The notes under the pieces were generated by a model. The model was given only the letters and a program-made list of their open reading frames with translations. It made no database searches and was not told the DNA's origin. From Pseudoalteromonas luteoviolacea NCIMB 1942 (GTDB taxonomy: Bacteria > Pseudomonadota > Gammaproteobacteria > Enterobacterales > Alteromonadaceae): DNA of 64,000 nt. Below are positions 18,227-28,104 of this stretch, in pieces. Positions within the stretch are counted from its first letter, which is position 1. Each line of letters begins with the position of its first letter. The stretch covers positions 1-64,000 of the forward strand of contig NZ_AUXT01000171.1 in NCBI RefSeq assembly GCF_001625595.1, in the 5' to 3' direction. The position numbers were made by a program, and so were the translations under genes.

Positions 18227-21106
18227 ATGAAATATAAGCTTTTAGCGACCAGTCTAGCGGTGACGTTAGCACTGGCAGGTTGTGCATCTAACAATGTCAC
18301 ACAATCATCGGCTCAACAGAATATCGCTGCAACACAGCAAGCGAACAACAAAGTTTTTTCTCATGACTATGTATTAGAAGAGTTAGATAATGGCTTACGA
18401 GTTATGGTAGTTAAAACCGATTATCCAGATGTTGTGTCATTGCAGATCCCTGTGTCTGTTGGTTCAAGAAACGAGATAGAAGAAGGTAAAACCGGCTTCG
18501 CGCATTTCTTTGAGCACATGATGTTTAAAGGATCAAAAAAATATCCTGAGCAAATTTATAAAGACATTATTAAGAATTCAGGAGTTGATAATCGTGCATA
18601 CACCACCAACGATTACACTAATTACTACTTGAGCTTTTCCAAAGAGCACTTAGATAAGGTGTTGGGAATACAGGCTGATATTTTCCAAAATTTACACTTT
18701 AGTGAAGAGCAGTTCCGTACAGAAGCTCTGACGGTGAAAGGGGAGTATCTGAAAAACAATGCTAACCCTTTACGCAAATTACTCAGTGCGGTTCGTGATA
18801 ACGCATATGACGAGCACACATACAAGCATACGACGATGGGGTTCTTTGAAGACATCGAAGCAATGCCAGATCAAATGGCCTACGCGGACCTGTTTTTTGA
18901 GCGTTTTTACAAGCCAGAATATGCAACAATTATCATCGTGGGTGATGTGGAACCAAAAGCAACGGTTGATATGGTTAAAAAACACTGGGGTGAGTGGCAG
19001 CGTGGTGACTACCAAGCTGATATCCCTGTGGAGCCAAAACAACAAGCTGCAAAATATACACATGTAGTCAATGAGGGACAGCCTGGCCACTGGTTGCTAG
19101 TTTCATATAAAGGCCCGGCTTGGCAGCCAAGTAAAAAAGATCGCGCTGCGGTTGATTTAATTTCAGAGCTTTACTTTTCAGAAAACTCGAAGCTTTATCA
19201 AGAGCTTGTAGTAGATAAACAAATTGCGACCCAACTTATTACTTATAATGCTGAAACGAAAGACCCAGGCTTGTTACACGTATTTGTAAAAGTTGAAGAT
19301 GAGAAAGATCTGGTCGCAGTTCGTGATGCTGTAAATCGCACGTATGCGAGTGCACGCACTGAGCTGGTCGATGCAGAAAAGCTCGCAGCACTAAAATCAA
19401 ATCAGCGTTACAGTTTTGCAAATAGTATGGACTCCTCAAAAGCCATAGCTTCCACATTGGCAAGCTATGTCCACTTCGAGCGCGATCCTGAAGTGATTAA
19501 TCAGATGTACGCGACGGCTGATACCATTACACCAGAAGACATTCGTAATATTGCAAATCAATACTTTGTTGATAGCGGCCGAAATACGGTGACGATGTCA
19601 GCGCTTGAAACAATCGAAGGCTTTGAAAAAGAAGTTGAGCTTGATGTATTAGCTGCGAAAATGAGCAAACCAGCCAAGCAATATTTTACTGTACTCGATA
19701 AAACATCAAATGCTCCGCTGGTGGATGTAAACTGGTTATTTTATACCGGTGCAGCAGCAGATCCCGAAGGGAAAAAAGGCCTTGCCGCATTAACTGCTGC
19801 AATGTTGGCAAAGGGTGGTAGTGCAACCAAGTCTTACAAAGAAATTCAAAAAGCACTTTATCCATTAGCAGGGAGTTTGTCTCATCAGGTAGACAAAGAG
19901 ATGATCTCTTTACGTGGTCGAGTTCACAAAGATAACGCAGAGTCGTGGTATGCATTAGTCGGCGAGCAGTTATTAAACCCTGGTTTCAGAGAAGATGACT
20001 TTAATCGTCTGAAAAAAGAGATGATAGATAGTATTAAGTCGGGTTTGAAATCCTCTAATGATGAAGAGCTTGGTAAAGAAGTACTCTACCATCGACTTTA
20101 TCAAGGTCATGCGTATGAAAGCTTAAACTTGGGTGACTTATCTGATTTAGAGGCGCTTACGCTGGGGGATGTTAAAGACTTCTATCAAAGTCAGTTTACA
20201 CAAGCTAAGCTGAATGTCGGGCTTACAGGTGCGCTCAATAATGAACTTAAAGCGGAGCTCATTAAAGACTTAACTAAATTACCTAAAGGTGAGCAAAAGC
20301 GTCTCAGTGTAGACGATGCCCCTAAATTGGAAGGCATTCATGCAACGGTAGTAGAGAAAAGTGCAAAATCTACGGCGGTTTCTTTTGGTTTCCCAATTGA
20401 TACCATTCGCAGTAGCAAAGACTGGACGGCACTGTGGCTAGTACGTTCGTATTTTGGTGAACACCGCAATTCGGGTGCATTCCTGTTTGACCGTATTCGT
20501 CAAACTCGTGGTATGAATTATGGTGATTACGCCTATATTGAGTATTTTCCTCGCGGTATGTTCCAAACCATGCCTGATGCAAACTTAGGCCGTTCAGAGC
20601 AGATCTTCCAAGTTTGGTTACGACCACTTCGTTCGAACAATGACGCACATTTCGCAACGCGTGTAGCTGTGTATGAGTTGGATAAGCTGATCAAGCAAGG
20701 CATGACAGAAAAGGACTTTGAAGCGACGCGTAACTTCCTAAACAACTACGTACCTCAACTCGTTGCAAGTCAAGATAGACAGCTGGGCTATGCGCTAGAT
20801 AGTCAGTTCTACAACACCGCGGACTTTGTTAATTTGGTTCGCTCTCAATTGGCATCCTTGAGCTTGGAAGATGTCAATCGTGTTATTCGTGAAAATCTAC
20901 AAACAGACAACATGCACTATGTATTTGTTACGGGCGATGGCGAAGATATGAAACAGCGTTTGGCGAGTGAGCAAGTCTCGCCGCTAAAATACAATGTTAG
21001 CAAACCGCAGGCGTTGTTAGATGAAGATAAGATTGTTGAAGGCTACAAACTATCTGTACCAGCTAACAACATTGAAGTAATCAAGGCGGATGAATTGTTT
21101 CAATAA
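18227..21106 (+). CDS. M16 family zinc peptidase lipoprotein
   Basis: A 959-residue pitrilysin-type peptidase. I place the start at the ATG at 18227, which has AGGG six bases upstream and opens a lipoprotein signal peptide with lipobox LAGC (Cys at residue 19). The longer frame from 18149 adds an unlikely basic leader. The N-terminal half carries the inverted zinc motif HFFEH at 93-97 with the downstream glutamate in VKGEYLKN. Two M16 core pairs are seen, the second half lacking the zinc motif (from about residue 480). It is probably anchored in the outer or inner membrane facing the periplasm and degrades peptides. A terminator follows. Confidence 0.92.
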   Translation: MKYKLLATSLAVTLALAGCASNNVTQSSAQQNIAATQQANNKVFSHDYVLEELDNGLRVMVVKTDYPDVVSLQIPVSVGSRNEIEEGKTGFAHFFEHMMFKGSKKYPEQIYKDIIKNSGVDNRAYTTNDYTNYYLSFSKEHLDKVLGIQADIFQNLHFSEEQFRTEALTVKGEYLKNNANPLRKLLSAVRDNAYDEHTYKHTTMGFFEDIEAMPDQMAYADLFFERFYKPEYATIIIVGDVEPKATVDMVKKHWGEWQRGDYQADIPVEPKQQAAKYTHVVNEGQPGHWLLVSYKGPAWQPSKKDRAAVDLISELYFSENSKLYQELVVDKQIATQLITYNAETKDPGLLHVFVKVEDEKDLVAVRDAVNRTYASARTELVDAEKLAALKSNQRYSFANSMDSSKAIASTLASYVHFERDPEVINQMYATADTITPEDIRNIANQYFVDSGRNTVTMSALETIEGFEKEVELDVLAAKMSKPAKQYFTVLDKTSNAPLVDVNWLFYTGAAADPEGKKGLAALTAAMLAKGGSATKSYKEIQKALYPLAGSLSHQVDKEMISLRGRVHKDNAESWYALVGEQLLNPGFREDDFNRLKKEMIDSIKSGLKSSNDEELGKEVLYHRLYQGHAYESLNLGDLSDLEALTLGDVKDFYQSQFTQAKLNVGLTGALNNELKAELIKDLTKLPKGEQKRLSVDDAPKLEGIHATVVEKSAKSTAVSFGFPIDTIRSSKDWTALWLVRSYFGEHRNSGAFLFDRIRQTRGMNYGDYAYIEYFPRGMFQTMPDANLGRSEQIFQVWLRPLRSNNDAHFATRVAVYELDKLIKQGMTEKDFEATRNFLNNYVPQLVASQDRQLGYALDSQFYNTADFVNLVRSQLASLSLEDVNRVIRENLQTDNMHYVFVTGDGEDMKQRLASEQVSPLKYNVSKPQALLDEDKIVEGYKLSVPANNIEVIKADELFQ

Positions 21107-21120
21107 CCGCTTTTGAGTAA

Positions 21121-21154
21121 GAAAACGCCTCGCTATGCGGGGCGTTTTCTTTTA
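21121..21154 (+). terminator. Rho-independent terminator of the M16 peptidase gene
   Basis: Arms GAAAACGCC and GGCGTTTTC with an 11-base loop region, ending in a T-rich run. Confidence 0.9.
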
Positions 21155-21363
21155 TTGCTACTCAGTTCTTCCTGTCAATACCCGAGAAATTCACTGAATG
21201 TACTTATTTTGTAGCCAGATGCTTGGCTTATGATTATAAATACACCATTATAGGAACCTTAAGTTATATTTAATAACGATAAAATTCCCTGACAGTAGTG
21301 CGCATTCGAGAAGATGCGCGTTAAGATAAGTATTAGGTCGTTAACGATAGACATATGGTAATT

Positions 21364-22185
21364 ATGAGACACGAAATTTGGCAGCAACTAAGAGATGAAG
21401 CACAAGAATTGGTTAAACGTGAGCCGCTACTGGCAAGTCATGTCTACTCGAGTGTGTTAAACCATGAATGCTTAGGTGCCGCCTTAAGCTTTATTGTTGC
21501 AAATAAGCTCGCTGATGCCGTGGTATCTGCGTTTACCATTCGAGAGTTGTTTGATCAGGCGTTTGTCGATTGTGACCGAATGCTGACTCATGTGGCGCAT
21601 GATATAAAAGCTGTTAAAGATCGAGACCCCGCTGCCGATAGTTATCTTAACGTGATATTAAATCTTAAGGGTTTCCATGCATTACAAGCACACCGTCTCG
21701 CTTACTGCCTATGGCGACAACAGCGCAAAGAACTCGCCCGTTTCGTACAAAGTCGCACCTCTGAGGTATTTGGTGTTGACATCCATCCTGCTTGTAAAGT
21801 CGGTCATGGTATTATGCTTGACCATGCGACTGGTATAGTCATCGGTGAAACTGCTGTTATAGAAGATAATGTTTCTATTCTACAGTCTGTCACATTAGGT
21901 GGTACTGGTAACGAACAAGGTGACCGCCACCCGAAAATTAGAGCGGGTGTATTAATCGGTGCTGGCGCTAAAGTATTGGGTAACATTGAGGTGGGAGAAG
22001 GTGCTCGTATTGGTGCCGGTTCAGTTGTTTTAAAAGCGGTTGCTCCTCATACCACAGTTGTCGGGGTCCCAGCCAAAGTAGTTGGTAAACCGAACTGTCC
22101 ATGTCCTGCTGAAAGCATGGATCAAAACTTCTTAGATGATACAGTCAGTCGTATCAACGATTCTCATACAAGTGCAATGTTGTAA
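21364..22185 (+). CDS. cysE: serine O-acetyltransferase
   Basis: A 273-residue enzyme, the same length as E. coli CysE when the ATG at 21364 is used; three extra codons are possible from 21355. It acetylates serine with acetyl-CoA in the first step of cysteine synthesis. The N-terminal helical domain contains DPAADSYLNVILNLKGFHALQAHRLAYCLW. The left-handed beta-helix contains DIHPACKVGHGIMLDHATGIVIGETAVI, SVTLGGTGNEQGDRHPKI and IGAGAKVLGNIEVG. It is followed 21 bases later by an unknown anchored protein that may share its transcript. Confidence 0.96.
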   Translation: MRHEIWQQLRDEAQELVKREPLLASHVYSSVLNHECLGAALSFIVANKLADAVVSAFTIRELFDQAFVDCDRMLTHVAHDIKAVKDRDPAADSYLNVILNLKGFHALQAHRLAYCLWRQQRKELARFVQSRTSEVFGVDIHPACKVGHGIMLDHATGIVIGETAVIEDNVSILQSVTLGGTGNEQGDRHPKIRAGVLIGAGAKVLGNIEVGEGARIGAGSVVLKAVAPHTTVVGVPAKVVGKPNCPCPAESMDQNFLDDTVSRINDSHTSAML

Positions 22186-22206
22186 CTTTGTTGAAGGGTT
22201 AGATAA

Positions 22207-22866
22207 ATGATCCGCCAATTATGTATCGTAATCGGCGCATTTTGCATAGGTATTTTGGTCGCAAATGGAAATCACGATCGTGTGCCTGCAGAGGTACCAG
22301 AGACAAATACTAGCCTTTCAGTTTTAGACGATAGGCAAAGCCACTCAAACAACACAGAGATTATCGAAGCCGATGAGCCTGCATTGCCTCGACCTGAGCA
22401 AGTTTCCGAAAGCCAGGCTCCTTCTGTACAAGAAACCCCTTTGTTAGCACTCGAACAAGAAAACGCTTTTTTACGTGCGCAGATAAAAAAGCTGCAGATG
22501 CAAGCTCATCAAGCTCGGCCAACAGGCAATATCGCCGCAAAGCTGCAAAGTATTTTTGAATATCAAGAACGCGATGAATTGTGGGCCAGCGAAGTTGAAA
22601 TTCAGGCAGCAGACTTTCTCTATATATCGGAGTTACAGGAAGTCGTTAAGATGAAACAGGTTGCATGTAAAACGCATGTATGCCAATTGAGTTTTCAGGC
22701 GTTTGAGTTGGAAGATGGCAATAAGCATTGGCTGCATGTCCATAATGCCTTGATTAAAATGCCTTGGATGCGGCAGTTTAAGACCATTACTGCGGTTCAG
22801 AATGGTCCATCAATGCAAGTGCACCTCAGTTTAAAGCGCAGTACTGAACTTCGGAGCGAATACTAA
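22207..22866 (+). CDS. unknown membrane-anchored periplasmic protein
   Basis: A 219-residue protein with an uncleaved-looking hydrophobic N-terminus (residues 4-20). A low-complexity acidic stretch (about 25-80) follows, then a short coiled coil (LALEQENAFLRAQIKKLQMQ, about 81-100) and a compact C-terminal domain with VACKTHVCQLSFQAFE, where the two cysteines (C-x3-C) could pair. I do not recognise the family. It sits 21 bases after cysE and convergent with xseA. Periplasmic location is inferred from the anchor. Confidence 0.75.
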   Translation: MIRQLCIVIGAFCIGILVANGNHDRVPAEVPETNTSLSVLDDRQSHSNNTEIIEADEPALPRPEQVSESQAPSVQETPLLALEQENAFLRAQIKKLQMQAHQARPTGNIAAKLQSIFEYQERDELWASEVEIQAADFLYISELQEVVKMKQVACKTHVCQLSFQAFELEDGNKHWLHVHNALIKMPWMRQFKTITAVQNGPSMQVHLSLKRSTELRSEY

Positions 22867-22874
22867 TCACCATA

Positions 22875-24218
22875 CTATTTTGATTTAATACTGGTTATTG
22901 TTGAGTGAATTTGGCCATCACTCAATTGCGTGGTGAGTGTATCTCCGGATTTTGTATCTGCCACGGTGGTCAATACATGTTGGTTAATTTGTGTAATGCT
23001 ATAGCCACGAGATAGCACCGCTAAGGGGCTAACGCTGTCAAGTCTAGCCGCTAACAGAGCAAGCTGATTCTGGCGCTTCTGTTGGTGGCTATTCATGCTA
23101 TTTTTCAAGGCGACCTCAAGCTGCTCAAGTTTAGATTTAGCCATGCTAAGGCGTTTTTCTGGATGGAATTGCAGTAACCTTTGATTGAGTACATTGACGC
23201 CGTTGTGGTACTTGTGTTGTTGATACTGAAAAGCGCGGGTTAATCTTTGTTGTAGCTCATCAACACGCTGCATTTGTTGCATTAACTGGCTTTTAGGGTG
23301 TTGCAACCCTAAACGCTGCTGCAACCTAGCAATGTGTTGCTGTTCACTGAGTATTTTGCGATTGAAAGCTTGAGTAAGCCGATGCTTTCGATCTTTTACA
23401 AACGCAATAAGCTCGCTGCTATCGGGGCTGACCAATTCTGCCGCCGCCGATGGCGTCGCAGCACGCATGTCGGCCACATAATCACTGATAGTGGTATCTA
23501 TCTCATGACCTACGGCACTGATAATTGGCAGTTCGCTGGCATAAATAGCACGGGCAACAACCTCTTCGTTGAAGCTCCACAAATCTTCTAATGAACCACC
23601 GCCTCGTCCAACGATGAGCACGTCTACTTCGTTGCGCCTGTTTGCCAGAGCAATTTTCTCGGCAATTTGTGCCGCAGCCTCTTGCCCTTGCACCAACGCT
23701 GGGTAAATCAGCACTTCTAGTTGTGGTGCACGACGTTTAAGCACCGAGAGAATATCTCTGATTGCAGCCCCTGTTGCAGAAGTCACAACACCAATGCGAT
23801 TGATAGCTTGAGGGAGGGGCTTTTTATGATGGCTGCTAAAAAGGCCCTCTGCGGCTAGCTGCATTTGCAGCGCTTCAAATTTTTGCTTAAGCAACCCTTC
23901 TCCTGCAGGTGCCATATGCTCTACGATAAGTTGATAGTCACCGCGCGGTTCGTATACCGATACGCGGGCTTTAACTTGTACTTGCGCGCCATTTTCTGGA
24001 CGGTATTTGCAATAACGGTTATTGCCGCGCCACATGGCAGCTTTAATCTGAGCTTTTTCATCTTTTAGTGAAAAATACCAATGCCCAGACGCTGGCGCGA
24101 CAAAGTTTGAAATTTCGCCGGTTAATTCAAGTGACGCAAAGCCTTGCTCTAATATACTGCGAATTTCGCGGTTTAGGCGCGAAACTGTATAAATTTTGTT
24201 GTTTTGTGGCAATGACAT
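22875..24218 (-). CDS. xseA: exodeoxyribonuclease VII large subunit
   Basis: A 447-residue catalytic subunit that, with XseB, degrades single-stranded DNA to oligonucleotides. It begins with an OB-fold (TVSRLNREIRSILEQGF, GEISNFVAPASGHWYFSLKD). The core contains RIGVVTSATGAAIRDIL, VDVLIVGRGGGSLEDLWSFN and AVGHEIDTTISDYVADMRAATPSAAAE. A long coiled-coil C-terminal region follows. GGAG six bases upstream favours the ATG at 24218 over 24230. It is divergent from guaB; xseB is not in the window. Confidence 0.96.
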   Translation of the reverse strand: MSLPQNNKIYTVSRLNREIRSILEQGFASLELTGEISNFVAPASGHWYFSLKDEKAQIKAAMWRGNNRYCKYRPENGAQVQVKARVSVYEPRGDYQLIVEHMAPAGEGLLKQKFEALQMQLAAEGLFSSHHKKPLPQAINRIGVVTSATGAAIRDILSVLKRRAPQLEVLIYPALVQGQEAAAQIAEKIALANRRNEVDVLIVGRGGGSLEDLWSFNEEVVARAIYASELPIISAVGHEIDTTISDYVADMRAATPSAAAELVSPDSSELIAFVKDRKHRLTQAFNRKILSEQQHIARLQQRLGLQHPKSQLMQQMQRVDELQQRLTRAFQYQQHKYHNGVNVLNQRLLQFHPEKRLSMAKSKLEQLEVALKNSMNSHQQKRQNQLALLAARLDSVSPLAVLSRGYSITQINQHVLTTVADTKSGDTLTTQLSDGQIHSTITSIKSK

Positions 24219-24351
24219 ACCTAACTCCATAAAAAATTCACAGACACTTTACCATATTTTTTGCTAAATTTTGTTTACTCGCATAAGGAACGCTGATAAA
24301 ATGCGCACGCAATTCCTTATACTCAGAATTCACTTGAGAGAAGCCGCACAC

Positions 24352-25821
24352 ATGCTAAGAATTGCAAAAGAAGCCCTTACTTTTGACGACGTACTATTAG
24401 TACCCGCTCATTCAACTGTTCTACCGCACACGGCGAGTTTAAAAACACGTCTTACGCGTAATATCGAGCTTAACCTGCCACTTGTTTCTGCGTCAATGGA
24501 CACAGTTACTGAAGCGCGCTTAGCGATTGCCCTTGCGCAAGAAGGCGGCATTGGTTTTGTCCACAAAAACATGACCATCGAAGAGCAAGCAGATAACGTA
24601 CGTAAAGTTAAAACGTATGAAGCTGGTATTGTTACCTTCCCTGTTACAGTTACAGCGGATAAAACAATTGCAGAAACCATCGCACTTGCTGATGAAAAAG
24701 GTTTTTCAGGTTTCCCTGTCGTTGGTGCTGATAACCAACTGGAAGGTATCGTGACTAGCCGTGACATGCGTTTTGAAACGCAATTAGACAAGCCTGTTTC
24801 TTCAGTTATGACTAAAAATGCTGATCTTGTAACTGTAAAAGAAGGCGCGGGTCGTGAAGAGATTCTTGGCCTAATGCACGAGCACCGTATCGAGAAAATC
24901 CTAGTGGTAGATGATGCATTTTCACTTAAAGGCATGATCACAGTTAAAGATTATCAAAAAGCTCAAGAAAAACCGAATGCATGTAAAGATGCACAAGGTC
25001 GTCTTCGTGTCGGTGCAGCTGTAGGTGTTGGCGCTGGTACTGATGAGCGTATCGCTGCATTGGTTGAAGCGGGTGTTGATATCTTACTTATCGATACATC
25101 ACATGGTCACTCTCAGGGTGTTATTGACCGTGTAAAAGAAACGCGCGCAGCTTACCCAGAATTACAAATTGTTGCTGGTAACGTAGCGACGGGTGCGGGT
25201 GCTCTAGCACTTGCAGATGCCGGTGCTGATGCAGTTAAAGTGGGCATTGGCCCTGGCTCGATTTGTACTACGCGTATTGTAACTGGTTGTGGTGTACCTC
25301 AAATTACAGCTATTTCAGATGCAGTTGAAGCACTAAAAGATCGCGATGTTCCAGTTATTGCAGATGGTGGTATCCGCTTCTCAGGTGATATCGTCAAAGC
25401 ATTAGTTGCTGGTGCAGCATGTGTGATGGTGGGCTCAATGCTTGCTGGTACTGAAGAGTCTCCGGGTGAAGTTGAGCTTTACCAAGGCCGTTACTACAAG
25501 TCATACCGCGGTATGGGCTCTCTGGGTGCAATGAATCAAAAAGAAGGTTCTTCAGACCGTTATTTCCAGAAGAGCAACCAGGCAGACAAGCTAGTACCAG
25601 AGGGTATTGAAGGCCGTGTTGCGTACAAAGGTCCAATTGCAGCAATTATTCACCAGCAAATCGGCGGCATTCGCAGTGCAATGGGTTTGACTGGTTGCGC
25701 AACAATTGCAGAGCTAAACACTAAGCCTGAGTTTGTACGTGTAACGTCAGCAGGTATGGGTGAGTCTCACGTTCACGACGTACAGATCACTAAAGAAGCG
25801 CCTAACTATCGCTTAGGTTAA
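24352..25821 (+). CDS. guaB: IMP dehydrogenase
   Basis: A 489-residue enzyme that oxidises IMP to XMP with NAD, the committed step to GMP. The ATG at 24352 ([22 protein letters not shown]) matches the conserved start; the frame open further upstream is not conserved. Two CBS domains lie at about residues 95-205. The catalytic loop [11 protein letters not shown] has Cys305, the same number as in E. coli. The flap region follows with [11 protein letters not shown] hairpin terminator separates it from guaA, so the pair may be partly uncoupled. Confidence 0.98.
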   Translation: MLRIAKEALTFDDVLLVPAHSTVLPHTASLKTRLTRNIELNLPLVSASMDTVTEARLAIALAQEGGIGFVHKNMTIEEQADNVRKVKTYEAGIVTFPVTVTADKTIAETIALADEKGFSGFPVVGADNQLEGIVTSRDMRFETQLDKPVSSVMTKNADLVTVKEGAGREEILGLMHEHRIEKILVVDDAFSLKGMITVKDYQKAQEKPNACKDAQGRLRVGAAVGVGAGTDERIAALVEAGVDILLIDTSHGHSQGVIDRVKETRAAYPELQIVAGNVATGAGALALADAGADAVKVGIGPGSICTTRIVTGCGVPQITAISDAVEALKDRDVPVIADGGIRFSGDIVKALVAGAACVMVGSMLAGTEESPGEVELYQGRYYKSYRGMGSLGAMNQKEGSSDRYFQKSNQADKLVPEGIEGRVAYKGPIAAIIHQQIGGIRSAMGLTGCATIAELNTKPEFVRVTSAGMGESHVHDVQITKEAPNYRLG

Positions 25822-25855
25822 GCTGGCCAACGCGCGTTGAGCCCGCAAAATTGTC

Positions 25856-25882
25856 AGGGCTAGCAGCAGCTAGCCCTTTTTA
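25856..25882 (+). terminator. terminator or attenuating hairpin between guaB and guaA
   Basis: Arms AGGGCTAGC (25856-25864) and GCTAGCCCT (25869-25877) with loop AGCA, then a T-run. In E. coli guaBA is one operon, so this hairpin may lower guaA readthrough here. Confidence 0.85.
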
Positions 25883-25947
25883 ATTCTGGTAAAGCAGGTT
25901 AGCTGTGCTTTACTAATTTTATCGTTTCCTAACTAACGAGATTATCA

Positions 25948-27522
25948 ATGAGCAAAGACATCCATGATTCCCGTATATTGATCTTAGACTTCGGTTCTCA
26001 ATACACGCAGTTGATCGCACGTCGTGTACGTGAAATTGGCGTTTACTGTGAACTTTGGGCTTGGGATGTAACGGAAGAGCAGATCCGTGAATTCAATCCT
26101 CAGGGTATCATCCTGTCTGGTGGTCCAGAGTCGACAACAGAAGAAAATAGCCCGCGTGCACCTGAGTACGTATTTGAAGCCGGTGTTCCTGTACTGGGCG
26201 TTTGCTACGGCATGCAAACAATGGCTATGCAGCTTGGTGGTAAAGTACATAGCTCTGATAAGAAAGAGTTTGGCTATGCTAAAGTTGAAAAAGTTGGTAA
26301 CTGTGCACTATTCGAAGCGATTGAAGACCATATTGAAGAGGGTGTTGGCCAGTTAGATGTGTGGATGAGCCACGGTGATAAAGTTGTTGAGATCCCTGAT
26401 ACTTTCGTAACAAGTGCAAAAACGGATACTTGCCCGAATGCGGCGATGTCTTGGGAAGAGAAACGTTTTTACGGCGTACAGTTCCACCCAGAAGTTACAC
26501 ATACACAGCAAGGTACACGTTTACTAGAGCGTTTTGCCATTGATATCTGTGGCTGTGAAAAGCTTTGGACTCCTTCGCAAATCATCGAAGATGCTGTTGA
26601 GCGTATCAAAGAAAAAGTAGGCGATGATGAAGTTATCTTGGGTCTATCTGGTGGTGTCGACTCTTCAGTTGTGGCAATGCTTATCCACCGTGCGATTGGT
26701 AAAAAGTTAACGTGTGTATTTGTTGATAACGGTTTACTTCGTTTAAACGAAGGTCAGCAAGTAATGGAAATGTTTGGTGATAAGTTCGGCCTGAATATCA
26801 TCAAAGTGGATGCTGAAGAGCAGTTCCTAAATGACCTAGCTGGTCTTTCTGATCCTGAAGATAAGCGTAAAGCAATTGGCCATACGTTCATTGACGTATT
26901 CGATGCTGAATCTAAAAAGTTGAAAAATGCTAAATGGTTAGCGCAAGGTACAATTTACCCAGACGTAATCGAGTCAGCGGCGTCTAAAACAGGTAAGGCG
27001 CACGTGATCAAGTCTCACCATAACGTAGGTGGCCTGCCTGACGATATGGAAATGGGTCTAGTAGAGCCTCTTCGCGAGCTGTTTAAAGATGAAGTACGTA
27101 AGATTGGCCTTGAGTTAGGTTTACCTTACGATATGCTTTACCGTCACCCATTCCCAGGACCTGGTCTTGGTGTACGTGTACTTGGTGAAATCAAGAAAGA
27201 ATACTGTGATTTACTTCGTAGTGCAGATGCTATCTTCATTGAAGAGCTACACAAAGCGGATATTTACCACAAAGTATCTCAAGCATTCACTGTATTCCTA
27301 CCGGTTCGCTCTGTGGGTGTTATGGGTGATGCACGTAAGTACGATTGGGTAGTATCACTACGTTGTGTAGAAACAATCGACTTTATGACGGCGCGTTGGT
27401 CACATCTACCATATGACTTCTTAGGGCTTGTTTCAAACCGTATCATCAACGAAATCGACGGGATCTCTCGTGTGGTTTACGATATTTCTGGCAAGCCACC
27501 AGCGACAATTGAGTGGGAATAA
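25948..27522 (+). CDS. guaA: GMP synthase (glutamine-hydrolysing)
   Basis: A 524-residue enzyme that aminates XMP to GMP. The class I glutamine amidotransferase domain has [12 protein letters not shown] with nucleophile Cys86, and FHPEVTHT with the His and Glu of the triad. The PP-loop ATP pyrophosphatase domain has [15 protein letters not shown]. The C-terminal dimerisation domain ends with the conserved PPATIEWE. It follows guaB by 126 bases and is closed by a strong terminator. Confidence 0.98.
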   Translation: MSKDIHDSRILILDFGSQYTQLIARRVREIGVYCELWAWDVTEEQIREFNPQGIILSGGPESTTEENSPRAPEYVFEAGVPVLGVCYGMQTMAMQLGGKVHSSDKKEFGYAKVEKVGNCALFEAIEDHIEEGVGQLDVWMSHGDKVVEIPDTFVTSAKTDTCPNAAMSWEEKRFYGVQFHPEVTHTQQGTRLLERFAIDICGCEKLWTPSQIIEDAVERIKEKVGDDEVILGLSGGVDSSVVAMLIHRAIGKKLTCVFVDNGLLRLNEGQQVMEMFGDKFGLNIIKVDAEEQFLNDLAGLSDPEDKRKAIGHTFIDVFDAESKKLKNAKWLAQGTIYPDVIESAASKTGKAHVIKSHHNVGGLPDDMEMGLVEPLRELFKDEVRKIGLELGLPYDMLYRHPFPGPGLGVRVLGEIKKEYCDLLRSADAIFIEELHKADIYHKVSQAFTVFLPVRSVGVMGDARKYDWVVSLRCVETIDFMTARWSHLPYDFLGLVSNRIINEIDGISRVVYDISGKPPATIEWE

Positions 27523-27550
27523 CCTCCATTTAAGTTGCTGCAAATAGCGT

Positions 27551-27586
27551 AAAAAAAGGGCGAATATGATGAATATTCGCCTTTTT
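27551..27586 (+). terminator. Rho-independent terminator after guaA
   Basis: Arms GGGCGAATAT and ATATTCGCC around a short loop, with an A-run before and a T-run after; it can act on both strands. Confidence 0.9.
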
Positions 27587-27629
27587 GTTTATTTATAGTG
27601 CAAACAAACAAAAAAATGCATTTTTTCTC

Positions 27630-27657
27630 TTTACCTTTTTCGAAAGCTCATTATAAT
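27630..27657 (+). promoter_or_regulatory. promoter of the tRNA-Trp gene
   Basis: TTTACC (27630-27635), a 16-base spacer and a perfect TATAAT (27652-27657). The sequence after the -10 is GC-rich (GCGTCG), a discriminator of the type seen at stringently controlled stable-RNA promoters. Confidence 0.7.
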
Positions 27658-27670
27658 GCGTCGACATTGC

Positions 27671-27747
27671 AGGGGCGTAGTTCCAATTGGTAGAACAGCG
27701 GTCTCCAAAACCGATGGTTGCGGGTTCGAGTCCTGCCGCCCCTGCCA
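27671..27747 (+). tRNA. tRNA-Trp (anticodon CCA)
   Basis: Acceptor arms AGGGGCG (27671-27677) and CGCCCCT (27737-27743) pair perfectly and are followed by encoded GCCA. The anticodon stem-loop reads CGGTCTCCAAAACCG with anticodon CCA, and the T-arm contains GGTTCGAGTCC. The sequence closely follows E. coli tRNA-Trp. It is the only tRNA gene in the window, and it does not carry an integrated element: the next genes, holD and rimI, are core genes. Confidence 0.97.
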
Positions 27748-27816
27748 CTTCAAATCCTACACTTCATTGATTCTTTCAGATATTACATTTAGACTCATTA
27801 AAAAAGTGTTTTTATA

Positions 27817-28104
27817 ATGCATCCAATTCAAGCTCAGTTGCTCGGTGTCACACCATTAAAACTCAAAACTCAATATTCAACAGATAAAGCTGCTGATCAA
27901 CAGCAATCAGATCCAGTTCCATTAGTCCTATCTGGACAATTAAAACAAGATATTTTACTTGCAATACATTCCGATGAATTGGAATTTGCGCATGGTGAGC
28001 TAATTGTATTGATAGATAATAAATTGCATTTACCTGAGGCGCAGTTAAATGCCGAGCAGAAAAAACAATTATGGCGAGTGATTTGTGATGCGAGTTCCAA
28101 GTAA
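27817..28104 (+). CDS. holD: DNA polymerase III psi subunit, short form
   Basis: A 95-residue protein identified by two blocks and by context. The N-terminus QAQLLGVTPLKLK matches QLQQLGITQWSLR of E. coli HolD, the region that binds the clamp-loader. The C-terminus EQKKQLWRVICD matches RAALWQQIC. E. coli HolD has 137 residues, so the middle is about 40 residues shorter here. The gene overlaps the start of rimI, and holD-rimI is also the E. coli order. Psi links the clamp loader to chi (HolC) and SSB. The similarity is weak, as is usual for this fast-changing subunit. Confidence 0.72.
   Translation: MHPIQAQLLGVTPLKLKTQYSTDKAADQQQSDPVPLVLSGQLKQDILLAIHSDELEFAHGELIVLIDNKLHLPEAQLNAEQKKQLWRVICDASSK

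Noticed and set aside
24408..24941. 177-codon open frame antisense to guaB
   Set aside because: It is a shadow of strongly codon-biased guaB, with a low-complexity Ser/Thr/Val product and no ribosome site.
27671..27816. tRNA-Trp 3' end as an integration site
   Set aside because: No repeated tRNA 3' fragment, integrase or foreign cargo follows; the next genes, holD and rimI, are core genes.
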